Shown here: one piece after another, positions 1-10,180 of the stretch
How positions within the stretch are numbered: the first letter of the stretch is position 1
Layout of the letters: each line of letters begins with the position of its first letter
NCBI GenBank assembly: GCA_002081555.1
Contig: MZNV01002949.1
Span: 1-32,562, forward strand
DNA from: Protostelium mycophagum
Lineage: Eukaryota; Evosea; Variosea; Protosteliida; Protosteliaceae
Direction of reading: 5' to 3'
Length of the DNA: 32,562 nt
The notes under the pieces: generated by a model
Seen by the model: the letters and a program-made list of their open reading frames with translations, nothing else
Told to the model about the DNA's origin: nothing
Database searches by the model: none
Program-made: the position numbers and the translations under genes

Positions 1-3
1 GTT

Positions 4-45
4 GGGGTGGGTGGGTGGGCCTCCAGGGTATGGGTGGGGGGAGGG
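4..45 (+). promoter_or_regulatory. G-run cluster with G-quadruplex potential
   Basis: Positions 4-19 hold four runs of three or more G separated by single T residues. Positions 26-45 hold a second set of G runs with 1-3 nt spacers. Four G3 tracts with one-base loops is the classic pattern of a stable parallel G-quadruplex. The cluster lies about 130-170 bp upstream of the dehydrogenase start at 178, so a promoter or 5' leader role is possible, but that is inference. Confidence 0.5.
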
Positions 46-177
46 CAACCGGTGTATCGGTTTTGTTCCAGCTGGAAAATTTTTATTTGGCCATTGAATG
101 GTTGTAGATTAACATCGCCGAGCCGAATCGCCGAACTCGCCGATGTGCTCCTCCCCTGATGTGATCTCACTTCCAAC

Positions 178-1375
178 ATGCCAAACAGATACACAGAATC
201 ACACAAGAATCCACAAGGCCCAGGAGATGCGAGACCAACAGCTCTGCAGATCGTGCAAGATGAAGGCTTAGAGGGCAAATTGACAGGAAAAGTGTTTCTT
301 ATCACAGGATGCACTTCAGGAATCGGTATCGAAACTGCCAGAGCTTTATATGCCACTGGAGCCAGAATTTTTATCACTGCACGTGATCTGAAAAAGGGAG
401 AGGAGGTAGCCAAGGACATCAGCGGCGGCAAGAACGACGTGGAAGTTATACAAGTGAAATTAGATTCTACAGATTCTGTTAGACAGTGTGCTGCCGAATT
501 TTTAAAGAGAAGTCAGACTCTTAATGTTCTCATTTTAAATGCTGGTGAGCATTTAATAAAAAGATCAAGAGTGATAAGGATTTAGGCATAATGGCCACCC
601 CAGAAGGAAGAACTACGGACGGTTTTGAGTTGCAATTTGGGGTGAGTCCACCGGTTTTGAAATTTAAATTTCTAACGACTGATTGCTGACAGACCAACTT
701 CATCGGACACTTCCTCCTCTTTCAATTGCTAAAACCAATTCTCTTATCATCAACCAAGCCAGACTTTTCCTCACGTGTTGTCTCCCTCTCATCGCTTGGG
801 CATCGTTCGGGTGGCATCCTCTTTGATGATTACGACCTCTCTAAAGGTGGATACAACCCGTGGAAGGCTTATGGGCAGTCTAAAACAGGCAATATTTATT
901 TAGCCAATGAGATAGAGAGAAGATTCGGGCCGAGAGGTGACAGCTTTACATCTTTAATACGATGCATCCGCTGATGCACCGTAGGTTTACACGCGACCTC
1001 TGTTCACCCTGGAGGGATCACAACCGGATTACAGGTACATGTGCAAGACATGATGGCTGCTTTTGCCAAGAACCCAGAAGTAGTTAGGTATGTTTCTAAA
1101 AGTTTATTTGAGGCTATCTATCATTTTATCTGTGGTAATATTTTGAAAGGATGGGGAAGAGCTTAGAACAAGGTGCTGCGACAACAGTCTGGGCAGCTGT
1201 TGCTAAAGAATGGGAGGATAAGGGAGGGAAATATCTTGAAGACTGTGACGAATCAATCCCCGTGGACCCTTCTCCAAAGCTAGGGGCCCCAGGATATGCT
1301 ACCTGGGCATATGACGTGGAAGCTGCCAAAAGGTTATACGATGAGACACTGGTGAAATTAAAATTATCCGAATAA
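178..1375 (+). CDS. Short-chain dehydrogenase/reductase (retinol dehydrogenase/WWOX-like)
   Basis: NAD(P)-dependent oxidoreductase of the classical SDR family; the substrate cannot be told, but the closest look-alikes are retinol-dehydrogenase-type enzymes. Five exons give one 331-aa frame: 178-544, 586-641, 693-936, 985-1087 and 1150-1375, with introns of 41, 51, 48 and 62 nt, all in phase. Seen: the dinucleotide-binding TGCTSGIG motif near residue 44, the LNAG strand motif near residue 120, the catalytic YGQSK (YxxxK) near residue 204, and HPGGITT after it, all in the usual SDR order and at the usual family length. The start ATG at 178 is the first in frame. The C-terminal part ends with ordinary SDR residues and stops at 1373-1375. 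No transmembrane segment stands out. The exact substrate is unknown. Confidence 0.88.
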
Positions 1376-1601
1376 AATCATCCGTTATCTTTAATCCTTT
1401 GATTCTCTGAGTTACATTGTCTCTTGTTGGTTTCTGTCACCAACATCGCCAGTGGAAGCGTTGTTTTGGTTGGTTAATTTTTGTATTTTTCCCGAAGGCG
1501 GGAACAACGGTCACATCGCAGCTCATGTCTCACCTATATAAGCAGGTGACACTACAGCTTCTCTCGAAAGCTCATGATTAATTTGAAAGGTTGCAAATGA
1601 C

Positions 1602-4218
1602 ATGGTTGACGAAGTTTATGAGATGTTTTTGAATCAACTCCAACACGATATCCCTCTTCGATTTGTCGAACCCAAGCGTCATCAGGTAAGATTCAATCAG
1701 ATTCAATTCTAACTGAGAAAGAGTTACCAAAGTAATGATGAAGTCTTGAGCGATCCTGGCATGGAACAAGAAGACGAAGCGAAGGACAATTTAGAAGAAG
1801 ATTATAGCAGTGATGACACAGAAATGGAAGCTGCAACAAATCAATTGATGGAATCGGGAGAGCCTCTTGAGGTCTTGCAACAAGAAGGTTTCAGTGATGA
1901 CGAAGAATACCGCAGTGATCCTGCGACAGAAGCACGTGGCGATGAGAGTAGAGGGGTTAATTCTGATGCAGAATACCTTGGAGCCGACATGCCTGACAGT
2001 GATCGGGATATAGATGCAGTAACAGCTGAAGCTGAGGAGGAGGAGGACACGGTAGAGCCTCAATTGGACACCCAAGCCCCAGAAGACGAGCATACAAGTG
2101 ATGTACAGACAGAAACAGAGGGAAAAACAAAGGCCGCAGAATCCCCCATTAATTCATCAGAGTCAGAGGATGTATATGAGGATGAAAGGATAGAGGCTGA
2201 CACAACTAAATATATCGAGGATGAGATGTCAAACTCGGATGAGGAACAACCTGAGGATCACGATGTTAGGGGTGAGCTGACAAAGTCTTTATTGATAATT
2301 TGATACAAATAGATGAAACCGATCAAAATGATGAATATGACGAAAATGTCGACAAAGAGATTGTTGGTGGACAAAATGTCGACGGGGGATCAGACGACCA
2401 GAATATTGACGATGAGATACCAGAGAATGTACATACTGAATTTGTTGACGAAAATGACGACACACCTCCCCTAACACAACATACGAACGAAAGAGAGCTC
2501 GATGCAGACGAGAGTGTGCAACATCCAGACGATGAGACCTTTGAAGACTCAGGGCCGGACTTGATGGTAGTAGAAACAAACGGCCGCAATATCCCAACAA
2601 GACTTGAAGATCTAGAGGACTCTGAAGATGACGAATTACCTTCTGAGCAGCAATTCATGATGCCCCCAAAAACTCCATCACGGGAATCGCACTCTCTCCG
2701 CTCATCAAAAGACTCTCTCTTTGATGTCTTCGACCGACCGTCTCGTGGAATCTCAAACAGACACGAACAACCCATTCTGCTGAGAAAAGCTGATGATTAC
2801 GAGCAGCAATCAACACCAAATGCCAGAATAGAGAGTGCCAAAAAAACAACCAAGAAACCCGAGGCCGACCCCATGCTCGTCTCACAAGCAAGAGACAGGC
2901 TAAGAAGCAAGATGAAAGATGAAGAGGTGAGATTACTTCTTAGCCATATTGATCCTAAATGTGCTCAAATCCACCAGATTCGGCGGATGAAAGGTGAAGC
3001 GATAGAGAGAAGATTTATGGAAGAAGAGGAACAAGAACAAAGAGAACAAGAGCAGAGGGAGAAAGAGAGACAAGAAGCAAAAAGGCAGATCTACCTGGAT
3101 ATGCTCCAAGCCAGGAAGAATAAGAGGCAGAGAGAGGAAGAAGAGAGGCAGGCATATGCGGAGAAGATTCAAGCCGATGAGACTCGAAAGAGACTAGCAA
3201 TGAAACCTCTCTATGTCAAGATGGAGATTGCCGCAAAGAAGGTGATAACCATGATCCTGATGTACAGTGGTGACACCTATAGTCTCAAGAACAATCAAGA
3301 ACGGCCCCGAGGACACCAGCAAAATCAAGCAACGTTACACCGATGAAGAAGTCGGTGTCTAAGATGTCAAAGATATCAACCCCAGCCGCACCACCCACCA
3401 CCTACAAAGTTCCACCAGAGAGAATACGAGCATCGGTGTGTATGAATCATATGTATTGTAGCCACATATGCCTTCTCTATGTTGTTTTTGCATCACACAT
3501 CAAGGATAATCAGATATATATTGACTCAACATACATTGACTCACATCAACAGAGAGAAATGCTTCAGAAACTACGAGGGCAGGCACAAGTGACAAAAGAA
3601 GAGCAGCGTCTGAAGCAAACGAAGAAAGATCAATACGGTGCTCTTGTTCGAGAGATGTACGCCCCCACCAAACAAGCTGCGACCCCCATAAAACGGGTCG
3701 TTCCAGTGAAAAAATCCACCATCGAAGAGAAGAAGAAAACAGAAAAAAAGCTCAACACAACAGAAATGACTAAAACCGGGATACCAAAAGCACCAGGTGG
3801 TCCAAAGAAACCCAGCGAGATTGAGAGTTTAAGCACTGAGATGCAAGAGGTGAAACTGTGTGTGATTTGTAATATTCAAGAGTTATAGATGAGCGATTCG
3901 ATCCGTCAGCAATTGAAACAAGTGGAGGCAATGTATAGTAGAGTAAGTATGTACAGTCCTCTCTTTTGAAAACCAAATTTCTATGGATGTTGCAAAAAAT
4001 GACAAGTGTTTACGTCAGCCAGCGAGATAGCCAGGTCAGAGACGAGACATCACTGATGAAATTGAGCAAAAAAATAGAGAAGCAGTACGTCATCACGAAA
4101 TTTTACATCAGTAAGCTGTATAATCCTTGTTACTGATACTGAACCTAAAACAGACGCAATTGGTACCAATCTACAATTACTCTCAGACTTGGGCGATAAA
4201 AAGTCTCGAGGGATTTAA
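1602..4218 (+). CDS. Acidic coiled-coil protein, function unknown
   Basis: I do not recognise this family. Exons 1602-1685, 1722-2271, 2313-3241 and 3283-3435 join in phase across introns of 36, 41 and 41 nt. The frame then continues from about 3514 or 3553 (the 3436 intron has two possible acceptors) through about 3852. Short exons follow near 3889, 4035 and 4154, ending with the stop at 4216-4218. The first third is very rich in D, E and S with many acidic repeats. The middle (about 2900-3240) is a charged E/R/Q/K helix typical of a long coiled coil. The distal part (about 3550-3700) is a second basic helix, followed by a K/P/T-rich linker. The mix of acidic disorder and coiled coil suggests a cytoskeletal, centrosomal or chromatin scaffold, but this is only inference. 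It converges on the EBP gene with a 20-bp gap. Confidence 0.7.
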
Positions 4219-4238
4219 ATAAATTTTGATAAACTTTA

Positions 4239-5030
4239 TTATTGCTTCTTTTTGCCTGATTTCGTCTGAACAAGTCAATAATAAAGTCAAATATATCACA
4301 AAAACTTTAAGATTTACCTGCGACACTGGAGCTTCCTTTGGCATGTTCTTGGTGATGGTGTATATTGAAGAGAAGAGGAGGATGACAGGAATGACGCCCC
4401 AGGGTGCATTGAGACCGACAAAGATAAACCAAAACATGAAGTGATCTGGGCTGGTGTGTGCCGCCAATCCACCAGAGAACACTGGGTGGAAACTGAACCA
4501 TAATAGACCATAGAGTTGGGATGTACATGTTATGATCTGCACGGGATGTCTCCACCTGTAACCTAGGTGTGTCAAGACGAACAATTATGTGGTCACAAAC
4601 CATTAACAGAGGCAAAGGCAGTCAAAAAACAAAGAGGACCGACCATGAGTGCGGTCAACATCTCCATAGAGGCAGTTCCACCTTCTAGAGGTCTGCCATA
4701 TCTAAGATCAGCAGCTGCGTAAAGATCCGTAGCGTGACCTATAGGTGACTCTCTAGAGAACACAAAAGAAAACTTCGAAGTTCAGTTCACAGTACGCACA
4801 ATTCACATCACCTCTAAGGTGCAATGAATAGCTCCTGAAAGCAAAAGCCAGATGGTGGAAGGATAGAAAGCGCGTTGTGGAAACCTCGCGGTGGCCCCGA
4901 AAATGAACAAGCCAATGAACAGGGGTATAAAAACGAAGGCAGCCGATAGCACCCACTCTATAGGTGGAATCCGAGCGAGGTGCTTGGTGACTTCGGCAAA
5001 GTACTCGGCGGTCATTTCTGTGCATCGCAT
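4239..5030 (-). CDS. EBP: Sterol delta8-delta7 isomerase (emopamil-binding protein)
   Basis: Moves the sterol ring double bond from C8 to C7 in ergosterol/cholesterol-type synthesis, in the ER membrane. Four exons on the minus strand (4812-5030, 4601-4772, 4318-4562, 4239-4265; introns 39, 38 and 52 nt) give 220 aa, against about 230 in human EBP. Several hydrophobic helices form an EXPERA fold. The residues known to matter in human EBP are all present: H and E in IHCTLE, E in MEMLTALMVGP, N and W in LNAPWGVIP. The last residues, GKKKQ, form a dilysine-type ER retrieval signal, as in the human tail. It shares a 74-bp divergent promoter with QCR7 and ends 20 bp from the coiled-coil gene. Confidence 0.93.
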
Positions 5031-5104
5031 TTTGCAGACCTCGACAACTTGAATACGCGAATGCGAATATGCCTTTGGGGTGATCTCCCATAGTCTACAT
5101 CACC

Positions 5105-5450
5105 ATGTCGCTGCTCAAGAAGACCGCTCAATTATACCGTCACATGTCCGGGTACAGGTCCTATGGTATGTTCCCCCATGTGATAATCATCTCTTAATCT
5201 CTTTACAGGCCTCCATTATGACGATCTTCTTTCCGACACACCCGACCTTGCCCCTGCTCTTTTAAGATTGTCCCCTGCGGAAATGCAAGCTAGAGAGAGA
5301 AGACTCAAGGTCGCTTTTGACCTCAGCATGAAGGGTAAGACCCTCCCCAAGGAGCAGTGGCCAACCGAGTCTGAAGACAAGGCTTACCTCCGACCTCACA
5401 TTGACGCCATCAAAAGAGAACGCCAAGAGCGCGCCAACTTCAGAAGATAA
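5105..5450 (+). CDS. QCR7: Cytochrome bc1 complex subunit 7 (14-kDa, UQCRB)
   Basis: Nuclear-encoded small subunit of respiratory complex III on the matrix side of the inner mitochondrial membrane. Two exons, 5105-5165 and 5209-5450, joined across a 43-nt intron, give 100 aa, close to the usual 110-125. Typical features seen: YGLHYDDLL near residue 20, ALRRL-like ALLRLSP, then the conserved DLSMKGKTLPKEQW near residue 58, the YLRPHIDAI helix, and the basic tail RERQERANFRR. There is no cleavable presequence, as is normal for this subunit. The ATG at 5105 is only 75 bp from the oppositely directed EBP start, so the two probably use one bidirectional promoter. Confidence 0.95.
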
Positions 5451-5584
5451 GAGGATGATGGGAAATCAATAAATCTTTTCACTGTATCGACATCAACACT
5501 CGGAACATATTGAACAGCACAACAAATATGCACAACTAAGACCATAATTCTGCCTGTAAAAAGGGGGAGAGGAAAAAATGGTTT

Positions 5585-6317
<733 letters not shown>

Positions 6318-6524
6318 TCACTCTTGATGAAACAGCGAAACCAAATCCTTCTGGCGAAAGACAAGATACACCCCTCGCCATTGACAGAATTTTATAAAAA
6401 ATAATGATATTATGTGCAGGAGATCGTGAAGCATGGTCCGGGAAGTTTTCTTACTCTTTCTCGGAAAAAGACCAACAAAATTTTGGATCTGATTTGGAAC
6501 AACATCACAAAAACAACAGAAGAC

Positions 6525-8960
6525 ATGGACAGAAGAGGAGGACGTGGAAGAGGAAATGCTCGACCTCGAGTGCAGAATGGTAGAGGTGGTGGGAAGAACA
6601 GAGGTCGTGGAGGTACCCCATTTGGTAACAACAGACGAAGAGGTGGAAGAGGAAATGAAGAAGAGCCTGGTAATTCATCCTGATCATTTTTATTCTGATC
6701 AGAAATAGAGGGGAAGCCAGTACGAACCATCGCAAGGTTCGAACCAAAGAGACAAGCATTAACACCCTGGATTGTAGTAAGTGAGTCATACTTGGATGTT
6801 AAGTGATATCTTTAGATCGAGGGATTTGAATTGAGAGATGATCCCGCCGCTATTTTAGAGACTGTAACCAAAGCCGCAGAGCTCCCAATCACCTTTGTTT
6901 CAGTAAGATCCACCTTGAATGTTATCAGGTACAATTCTAACTCTCACAGCACAGTGTGGATGGAACCAAGATTATTGCAGAAACTTCGAGCTCAGCACAA
7001 GCACTAACTCTCACAAAGATCCATCCTCGACCCTCGTGAGTGTCGATCCTGACATTTTCTGATTTGTGATGGTAATTGATGAGAGCAGATTTAATAGGAG
7101 TACATTGACCATCAAATTCGCCCAGGATGCGACGATCAACGGGGTGAAAGCGGATAAACTGAAAGAGATATTACCAACTTTATATTCTGAAGAAGGAAAA
7201 GCTCTCAATTTGCAGGCCACTGCTGGAAAAGTGCTGAATGGTATCACCGTGAACTACAACACAGAGGGATTTGTCAAGTCTTTGTTCATGGCCATTGTTT
7301 CTAAATACCCCGAGGTAGATATCCAATTTTTATCATACATTTTCACTTCAGAATATTTGGAATTGAGTAAATTATTTGACGTGATTCTGTAGATGCAATT
7401 TTATCATGCTAATTTTTGCAGTTGGAAACATTAAACTTGGCAGAAAATCAGATAACATCACTCAATCCCTTCGGAAAATTAGAAAAATACCCTCTCGACA
7501 AAATCAAAAATGTTTCTTTTTCTGGTAATATAATCTTATTTTTCGGCAGAGATTTAGTCTTATAGGAAACCTGATATCCAGCTTGGAAGAGCTTAAACAT
7601 CTACGACCATTCAAATTCAGAGAGCTCATGATGCAAGGAAATCCTATCTCAAACGACCCTAATTATGTAACGTAAGTTGTGAATCTACATTTCTTTCTAC
7701 ACAAAATGCTCACACATCAATCAAAATAATCCAGCATATCTCACAATCATAATTTACACTGACATAATCAACAGGGAGATGCAGACACACTTTGATTCTC
7801 TGAAGTACTTGGACGGAAAGGCCATTACTGGGATAGATGTGAGTCTATTTGGAGTATTTTTATACAATTCTGAAGAGAACAGATTGGACTGGATATAGAA
7901 GAGGTCAAGTTACCTCCATTAAAGGGAAGTTTCTTTGAAAACGATCAGAGCAAGCAAATTGCCCAAGGATTTCTCGAAAAGTGAGTAGTATTGATAAGGT
8001 GATTACCAATGTCTATAGGTACCTGAAGACATACGATGAGAAGAGGAGTGACCTGAAAGATGCGTATGCTGATGCTTCTCTTTTTTCATTATCCACAACA
8101 ATCAAAGAAGGTGAGTCAAATAAAATTACGCTCACTTCATTTTAGCCGCAAGAACAAAGAGAAATAAGACTAACACAAACAGAGGTCAATCACCACCGTG
8201 TTGTCTATATCCCGATGAGTCGTGATTTGAAGAAACCCAATGCGTCAGGTGAATAGAGTCATATTATACTATCGAGTTACTATCCAGAATACTTTAATCT
8301 TGAAGAATATTATGCAAGAACCAACAATTTACAGGGCAAATCCATCAAGGCCCTACAGACATCATCAATGCGCTTGAAAAACTACCCGCAACACGTCACA
8401 TTTTTGACGATGTGAGAATGGACGCGTATGAGTTATCCAGAGTGAATACCCCTCTATTCTACGTCACTATCCATGGTCATTTTAAAGAGGGTGTGCGTGG
8501 TCAATTTAAAGACGGTAATCTATTTTAATTTTGATCTGTGCATTTGGAATGTTTAAAAGGAAAAAGAATGATAGGAGAATAGGGGACAGAGGAATGCGTA
8601 CTTTTAGCAGAGTCTTTTTGTTGTGTCCAAACAGCAATCCCCTCACGGCACAGACTTGGCCAGTGCTCATCGTCAACGAACAATATCACATAAGACCGAA
8701 GACCGATCTACCCACCGTTGTAGAACCCAAACCTGAGGCTCCTGTGAGTCTTATTGGATTTATTGATCGAATGCTGACGATTGTAGCAATTGAGCCCACA
8801 ACAGCAAGACATGCTAAATACGGTGGCAGCAGGAACAAAACTGAAGCCCCAGTGGGCCCTGACCCTCTTAGAGAAGAGTGGGTGGAACTTGGAAACCGCA
8901 CAGGCAAACTTCATCGCCGCGAGAGACGCCTCACAGATCACCCCAGAGATGATGCAATAA
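6525..8960 (+). CDS. NXF1: Nuclear mRNA export receptor NXF1/TAP/Mex67
   Basis: Carries mature mRNPs through the nuclear pore together with NXT1/p15. Fourteen exons, all in phase, give 554 aa (human NXF1 is 619). Exon ends: 6669, 6776, 6902, 7035, 7314, 7524, 7671, 7838, 7980, 8110, 8248, 8514, 8743 and 8960. Domains in order: an RGG-rich RNA-binding tail (1-45), an RNP-like region (about 85-205), leucine-rich repeats (LETLNLAENQI and LRPFKFREL), a linker ending PLKGSFFEN, an NTF2-like domain (FLEKYLKTYDEKRSDLKDAY onwards), and a C-terminal UBA-like TAP-C domain with LSPQQQDML and KSGWNLETAQANF, which binds FG repeats. The intron at 7315-7421 reads through on one side but must be removed to join YPE to LETLNL. 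A longer in-frame start at 6414 exists; 6525 fits better because the RGG tail begins there. Confidence 0.93.
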
Positions 8961-9111
8961 ATAATTGTCTGATGAGGATTTAGACATTGGTATATTTTAT
9001 ATCCTGAAAATTCAGCACTGAACATGAGGCGAAAAGTCGTTTCTTTTGACAATTCTGAGTCTGAATTTCTGAAAACCCAAACAAACCAAACAAAAAACGA
9101 AAGGGATCGCG

Positions 9112-10019
9112 ATGTTGCGAGTCATGAGGCGGCCTTTCGAGAGACATCGGGTATCACTGAGAGGATACACATCTCAAGAAAACATGAAACCAATCTTGAA
9201 GAAGGGGGTCCTATTAGGACTTGATATAAATTCAAGAAAGACTGGTTACTCTGTTGTGGATGATACAGGTGAAACCGACTTCCCTCAATTGTCCTAAATA
9301 CACAGGGAAGATGTTGGATTGCGGTATCATCAGCACAGAGATTGATGAGGGTGTTTTTCACAAAGCCATCTCCATGAAAGAGCAACTCTCAAAGATCAAA
9401 GAGAAAGTGGAGACTTCCATCAAAACCGAGGTCAGCTGATCAAAATTGTCTTCTCTTGTTTACAGACTTAGGCAACTGAGGACATCAAAATCGAATGGAT
9501 TCCAGCTGTTGAAGAGTTTCTGAAAGTAACAAGCATCGGGAGCATCCACACTGTGATTACCCTTGCACAAGTGAACACTTTGGTTTCTTATGATTGCAAA
9601 CACCTCTTCGGTCGCCTTCCGCTGCGCTTGTCAGCATACACCATGCGAAAACATTTTGGACTTCCTGTCAGAGCTAAAGACAAGACGATCAAGAACGAAA
9701 TCAAAAAAGCAGTCTTTGCTTTCGTGAAAGAAAAATTTTTACCTAACTATGCTTGGAAATTGGGAAAGGAAGGAGCACCACATCCCTCCAATTTTGATAT
9801 GAGTGATGCTGTTCTTATTTCGCAGTACGCGTTGCATCTGTACCAACGAGGGATAATGGAAAATGTCCCCACAGACCAGGTAAATGAATAACCAAATTCC
9901 AGAGTGAAGGAGAGCAGGTAGCAGAGAAGAAGAAGAAGGAGGGGGGGAAGAAGGAGGGGAAGGAGGGTGATGAACCCAAAGCAAAAAAAGCGACGAGAGA
10001 AAAAAGAGCAAAAGAATAA
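9112..10019 (+). CDS. RuvC-fold nuclease, putative mitochondrial Holliday junction resolvase
   Basis: Four exons (9112-9268, 9306-9430, 9472-9879, 9918-10019; introns 37, 41 and 38 nt) give 263 aa. The first 22 residues, rich in R and lacking acids apart from one E, look like a mitochondrial targeting sequence. Then comes LLGLDINSRKTGYSVV, matching the first strand of RuvC (GIDPGSRxTGYGV) with its first catalytic aspartate. An acidic cluster at VEEFLKV sits where the second catalytic acid lies. LRLSAYTMRKHFGL and KTIKNEIKKAV match the RuvC helices, and FDMSDAVLISQYAL matches the last motif (DAADAL) with its aspartate. The C-terminal 30 residues are a lysine-rich tail not found in bacterial RuvC (about 173 aa). 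Role inferred: branched-DNA cleavage in organelle DNA. An alternative 23-nt version of the last intron would add five residues. Confidence 0.78.
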
Positions 10020-10180
10020 GGAATAAGGAGAGATAAACTCTTTTCGAATCACGGGCGAGCGGATTTATTTATTTCGGGTGTCGTCTCACCCAAAGTCGAA
10101 GAACCATTTTCTCATGAAAAAAACACCAAATGCTTCCTGACCGAAAATCAGCACGAACCTCGATTTCTTCTGTATTATTA

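Noticed and set aside
1791-2775. Long minus-strand open frames opposite the acidic gene
   Set aside because: They are serine/cysteine-rich mirror images of the D/E-rich coding strand, with no splice-consistent extension or motif.
8531-8586. Open frame reading through the NXF1 intron before 8583
   Set aside because: It lies in the intron that must be removed to join the NTF2-like domain in phase.
9880-9902. A 23-nt intron before the lysine tail of the RuvC-like gene
   Set aside because: The acceptor at 9917 gives a 38-nt intron of usual size in the same frame; the short form is kept only as an alternative.
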